A DNA stretch of 64,000 nucleotides. Origin: Atherinomorus stipes (lineage: Eukaryota > Chordata > Actinopteri > Atheriniformes > Atherinidae). Shown here piece after piece: positions 59,460 through 64,000 of this stretch (positions within the stretch are counted from its first letter, which is position 1; each line of letters opens with the position of its first letter). The position numbers and the translations under genes were made by a program. Where the stretch lies: NCBI GenBank assembly GCA_023101725.1, contig JALJCO010010208.1:186001-250000 (forward strand), read 5' to 3'. Below the pieces are notes generated by a model. The model saw only the letters and a list, made by a program, of their open reading frames with translations, was not told the DNA's origin and did no database searches.

Positions 59460-62120
59460 TATGCAAGTATGCGATTTGGGACGCAGCAACAGTCAGTGGT
59501 GGTGACGCACCACTTGCAAGCGCAGCATGTGAATGTAACTAGGGGTGACCCCCCGTATTTCAAAAGGAGCAACTTAAACTGGTTTTCAGTGGAAGGAGAT
59601 CTTTAAGAAATCACAAATCTATGACTGCAGAGCTCCACATTTGCCAACCGATTTAAACCACAACAGGTTGTTTATTATTCAATACAGGTGTACACCACAG
59701 AAAAAAACTGCAATTTCCCAAACATTTTCTTTCCCCGTTTATGTTCAACAACACATCATAATGGTGCAAAGATGCTAGGAATGGGCCAGCAAGAGTGTAA
59801 TTTATTTCTTCCATAAACAGTGCTTAATACATTTCTCTTGTTCAGAATAAATGTATGGATGCCCTCTCAAAAGAGGAAAAAAAATGTCAATTTTGATATC
59901 CTGACCCTAACTGCGAATCATAAGTGGCATATGTGGTTCTGTAATCATTTGGGTCACTCTATTATTCTCTGTCCCTGATTATCACCAAAACACTGTATTT
60001 TGTGGCTACGGCTTTTTCCAGATAAAACACAGATTCACTCAGAAAAATCAGTAAAGAAACTGCCATGATGAGTACAGCAATGATGTGGAATTTCTTAGAC
60101 CAGCAGCAATTATTACAAGATCTTTGGAAAAAGTTTACTTCTCTGTTGTGTTTTGGAGCAGGAAGAGGGAACTGCTTCCACCTGCTATCATTTCAAGAAG
60201 ACCTGGAAAAGAAACTTGTATCAGTCTATTCTTCAATATATTGTAGCAGTTCTCGTAGCTATTTATCTTGCTACCTCTCTACTACTTTGTCCAGCTGTGT
60301 ATAAAATACTGTGTAACACCAAAGAAAAATACTGTACACAGACATAATGAAAATCAAGTATTGTTAAAAGTAGAAGAGAGATAACTATTATTATCAGGGT
60401 TCATTAATAGTATATTGTTCTTTAGTAGCTCCAATTTGTTGAAAGTGCAAATATGTGAGCTCTTCCAGAAAAAAAAAAAAAAAAAACAGAAGAGAAGAGA
60501 AAGAAAAATGACAGATTACAGTGCTCATAACATCTATGCCCGAAATAAAAAGTGAAATATTAGTTGGCTTGGTTTGGGCAATAAAACTGAGTGCATTCCC
60601 ATTTGCTATTCAACACACTTAGTCAAAATGAGCCTTGCTGCAGTTTCTCTTGTAAAACTGCTTATCTCCAAGCTAAAACTGTTTCAGTCAGGCAGAGAGA
60701 AGTGTAGACCACTGGTGATTACTGGAGCGAGAGGGTGTGTCAACATCTCTCACTCAACTTTGGCCTATGCTCTGAAGTCGACAGTTGAGGCAGCAAGCGG
60801 GGGTTGGCTCCACAGGTTGAGAACAGGGGTTAGGTGTCGGAAGCACCGGGCTCTTCTGGCTTAGAGGCCTAGGTCTGCGCAAGCATGCAAAATTGGCTGT
60901 GAGTTCAAAGAGAATCGGTAAAAGCAAGGAGTTGAGGTGAAATCTGTTACTTCTCTCTCTCTCAAGCCTCTTCTAATGATGACTCTATCTCCCTCCCACT
61001 GGAAGGCAGAGGAGCAGCGGCCTCAGGGCCTGCAGCACTGAGGTATCAGCATCACAACTCATGCTTTCCTCCATCTCTGCTTTTTATATTAGCTCTCATT
61101 TAGCCGTTTAGACTTAGATATGCAAAAATTGATCGTTTAAAGATATTCAGAATGTGAAAAACTGCTATTTTATGCTCACTACTAATTATCATAAAGAAAT
61201 CCTTCTACATTCTTTATAGCTGTCAAGTGGATATGGATATGAATGTCATTAATTTGGGGTATGGCTGATGGATAATATATAAATATATAAAAGGCTGAAT
61301 CAAATCTGTATGCAGCTTATGCTTTTGAGATAGGAATAAATGAGCAAACAGGGCTGGGCAATGAAGATCCCAATTAAATTTATGTCGATCTCAATGATAA
61401 GCAAGATAAATTTTAAGTCAACCGGTCTATAGAGACAGCTGTGTATCGCTCACACCCTATCAACTAGTTGGCAGTAATGCACCTGAAAGCTGGGTAACTT
61501 GCAAGAAAACTCTTTTTATGTCTGCACAACAAAAACGTTATGTTTTAGTTAATTGAAGTAAACTGAAGTAGATTGAATGTGGAGTTAAAAGAATCTTTAA
61601 AACAGTTTAAGTAAAATATAAAGAAATGGTTTAAGTATAAGAGTAAAGAATGTGTTTGAACATGATAGCTATAAGTTTAATTCCTCCCTGCCAGTATGTG
61701 TCGCACTCATACTCGCTTACTCAATTAGCATGAGCAATGTTACAGAACCGGCTAATCGTCAATTAGCATTAGCAAATGTTTAACTGACATGTCCAGGAGG
61801 AAAGCAGCAACCCCCACAGTGCTATGGAGCCCCTTTGCTACCTTCATCCTCATCCTGCTTTGTTTTTGTCTGCTTGAATTTGAGAAATGTAAGGCAAGGA
61901 GGTTGCTATTTATACACAGAGCAATCAAGCTACTCTAGCAACTCCTGAGCTTATGCTAATGGAGCAGAATCCTTTCATGTAGATGTTGGCATGGTAATCA
62001 GATGTAAATATTTATATATTTTGGCCCATCAAAATTCATACTTTAATTCTGCAACCCTCTAGATGGATTATTTTTGAAAAATTCATTTGTTTTGATGAAA
62101 AAGTTGTGCCTACGGTATGA
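59460..62120. other. Intergenic DNA; no gene seen
   Basis: The first 80 bases complete the older repeat around the hAT element. After that comes AT-rich sequence with an A run (60470-60486). At 61350 the words CAGGGCTGGGCAATGAAGA resemble a hAT-type terminus (GGGCTGGGCAAT), but no matching right end was found. No convincing frame. Confidence 0.45.
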
Positions 62121-62490
62121 CCTTTAAAGGTACGGTGGGGCATTCTGGAAAAAAACTACATTTTAAAAAATATACCCCCCGAAACCACGCCTCCAGAGCA
62201 CAGGAGCGTGTGCGCCAATAGTTTACAAGCAAAGATAATCGATAACAGCCTAGTGGATAGCTTTTACACCCTCCTTCCACTGCCTCCGCTCTGCCCTGCT
62301 CTGGTCCGGGTGACGCAGCAAATCTGTTGCTATTTTAGTCAATGAGAAGCAGTCCACTACTCTACCTGTGCTCCACTCCGCTCTGACACGTCTGCTCAGG
62401 TCCGTCGGCCTCCACCAAAAATACGGATCGCCTCTATTTTCTGGTCCGCCCAACTCCATTTGGAGGAAGTTGCAAAGCTCAATGAGTGTA
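62121..62490. mobile_element. Probable dispersed-repeat fragment
   Basis: The sequence has GGTACGGTGGGGCATTCTGG, ACCACGCCTCCAGAGCAC and a segment with repeated CTCCGCTCTG/GCTCTGGTCCGG words. These look like the body of a fish non-autonomous DNA element, but I cannot define ends, family or duplication. Open frames on both strands are without family resemblance. Confidence 0.35.
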
Positions 62491-63180
62491 AACATCGGGG
62501 TATTAAAGTTTTTTCTTCACATCTACTATTTGATCTCCTACAGAAATACTTGATTAATGTGTATAACTTGTTGTGGACAATTTACTCACCCATAATTGAC
62601 GACAGTGTGACTGGAAGTGCCTGGGCTTGCTGGAAGGTATTGTGTTGATGTGGAAGGAGAGGTGGGAATTGATAAGTTTAGAATTCTTCCCATTTCTTTT
62701 TGAACGTGAAATTGTATCTCGATTGCATTGGTTTGAATGTGGTGGACTATCCACCTGCTTGCTTTCTTTTGCTTGTTTTTTCTTTTTCTTTTGCTCTTTG
62801 CTTTTGTTTTTTGTTTTTTTTACGGTAGAAATAAATTAGTAGGTTACTACTGAAAAAAAAAAAGAAAGCAAAAATCAATGAGCTGGAAGAGGACTGAGAA
62901 ACTGAGTGGGAATGTAGAATGAGTGTATGTATAAAATGTATAAAAAGAAAACACACAATGCATAACATTTGCAATATTAAATATAGTATTGTAAATAGGT
63001 AACTGAAATAGAAAACTATAAAAAATGAGTTGGAATTGGCTATTGTCTCACCTGTGGTACATTGTCAGTTTTATTGTCGTATGTACTGAATTAACCCTTT
63101 TTGAAAGTGTTTAAAATTTAAAAAAATTTTCCCTTTGGGGAAAATCTCATTGTTAACACAAAGGTTTTACACCTTACTAA
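62491..63180. other. Intergenic DNA; no gene seen
   Basis: AT-rich with a T-rich stretch (62757-62822) and A run (62853-62864). Nothing recognised. Confidence 0.5.
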
Positions 63181-64000
63181 TCAAAAAAGATGATAAAAAA
63201 TTTTTTTTAAAAAAAAAAAAAGATGTTTAAAAAAGGGTTGAAAAAACGACATTAACATCAAGGAATTTTGCCAAACAAAAAAAAACAAAAAAAAAATAAG
63301 TAGTTCTCTGTAGTTAGAAATTAAACAGGTGTGTATTTAAAAAAATAAATAATAAGGGGGGGGGGGGAAAAAAGAAAATATTTTTATAGGGGGAAAAAGG
63401 GGCGAAATTTTTTGTCGTCAGCGGATGAGAGAGGTGTGGTCCGCAAAAAAAAAAATATAAATAATAAAACTAGGAAAAAAAGAAAGAAATGCTGGACAAG
63501 AAAAATGAGAGGGGAATTTTTTTAGGGGAGGATAACAAGTGAGAAAAAAGAGAGAAATTAAAAGGAGAAAGGGGGGAAATAATATTATAGGATAGGAGAG
63601 GGGGGGAGAGGGGGGGTAGGCGGCTGGCTTGTCTCCTCACCTCAGGTGGAGGAGTACAGGTTAAAAAAAAAGACAGCAAGACCAGGAAAAGGAAAAGGAA
63701 GGAGTAAGAAGAAAAAAAGAAAAACAAAAAAAAAGAGAGAGGGAGGGGGGAGAAAAAGAGGAAAGAGAGGGAGGGGAGAGAGGGAGGAGGGGGAAGGGGG
63801 GGGGGAAGAGGAAAAAAAAAAAAAAAAAAATAAAAAAAAAAAGAGGGGAATAAATATATATCTAAATAAACCCCCCAAATAAAAAAAAAATAAAAATAAA
63901 AAGAGTATTTGGGTGCAGTTTTATGTTATAAGTTATGAAAAAAATAAAAAAAAAAAAAACTAAAAAATTTAGAGGAGAGGGAAAGAAGGGTAACTCTTCT
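63181..64000. repeat. A/G homopolymer-rich tail of the window (low complexity or poor assembly)
   Basis: Composition is like 53461-54640: long A runs (63208-63221, 63811-63830, 63832-63842) and G runs (63356-63367, 63797-63805), with few C or T except a short normal-looking piece (63622-63660). Peptides through it are Lys/Arg/Gly- or Phe/Ser/Pro-rich artefacts. It may be a real polypurine region or an unpolished contig end. Confidence 0.65.

Noticed and set aside
63470..63882. Overlapping Phe/Ser-rich and Lys/Arg-rich frames at the right end
   Set aside because: Same artefact: both strands of a purine-rich tract stay open by chance.

Overview
This is vertebrate nuclear DNA, almost certainly from a ray-finned (teleost) fish. 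The evidence is one intron-containing protocadherin gene in a large non-coding territory, together with L2-type LINE, Tc1, hAT-like, Harbinger-like and tRNA-SINE repeats that I recognise from fish genomes. Nothing suggests a prokaryote, and there are no operons.

The only confidently recognised host gene is pcdh19 (protocadherin-19, a delta-2 non-clustered protocadherin), on the minus strand. The large first exon (16006-18152) encodes the signal peptide, six cadherin repeats, the transmembrane helix and the start of the cytoplasmic tail. A second coding exon (13214-13541) encodes 109 more tail residues. The two join in phase across a 2.46-kb intron with canonical GT/AG sites. The tail continues in exons that must lie left of position 1, because 1-13213 reads as intron. 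Positions 18153 to about 19600 hold the 5'UTR and promoter side.

From about 19.6 kb to the right end I find no convincing host gene. The stretch is an upstream intergenic region built from AT-rich unique DNA, microsatellites and layered transposable elements. In order: a MITE (24293-24650); a hAT-like fragment (26644-27065); a TA-flanked inverted-repeat element (27587-28025) beside a Tc1 end fragment; a 5'-truncated L2 LINE (37095-37916); a TTA-flanked Harbinger-like element (38404-38985); a second, oppositely oriented copy of the first MITE (41533-41824); a 3.4-kb element with inverted arms of about 1 kb (42331-45754) that carries a nested palindromic MITE; a tRNA-derived SINE nested in a hAT-like MITE (51770-52429); a decayed Tc1 transposase split by an insertion (52440-54870); a TTAA-flanked MITE (55064-55682); and a 1.6-kb non-autonomous hAT-like element with a perfect 8-bp target duplication (57841-59451), itself inside an older repeat.

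Two stretches (about 53461-54640 and 63180-64000) are abnormally purine-rich and full of A and G homopolymers. They are either extreme low-complexity DNA or poorly corrected assembly, and should not be read as genes. I found no CRISPR array, rRNA, functional tRNA gene or clearly novel system. The most unusual structure is the long-inverted-repeat element at 42331-45754.
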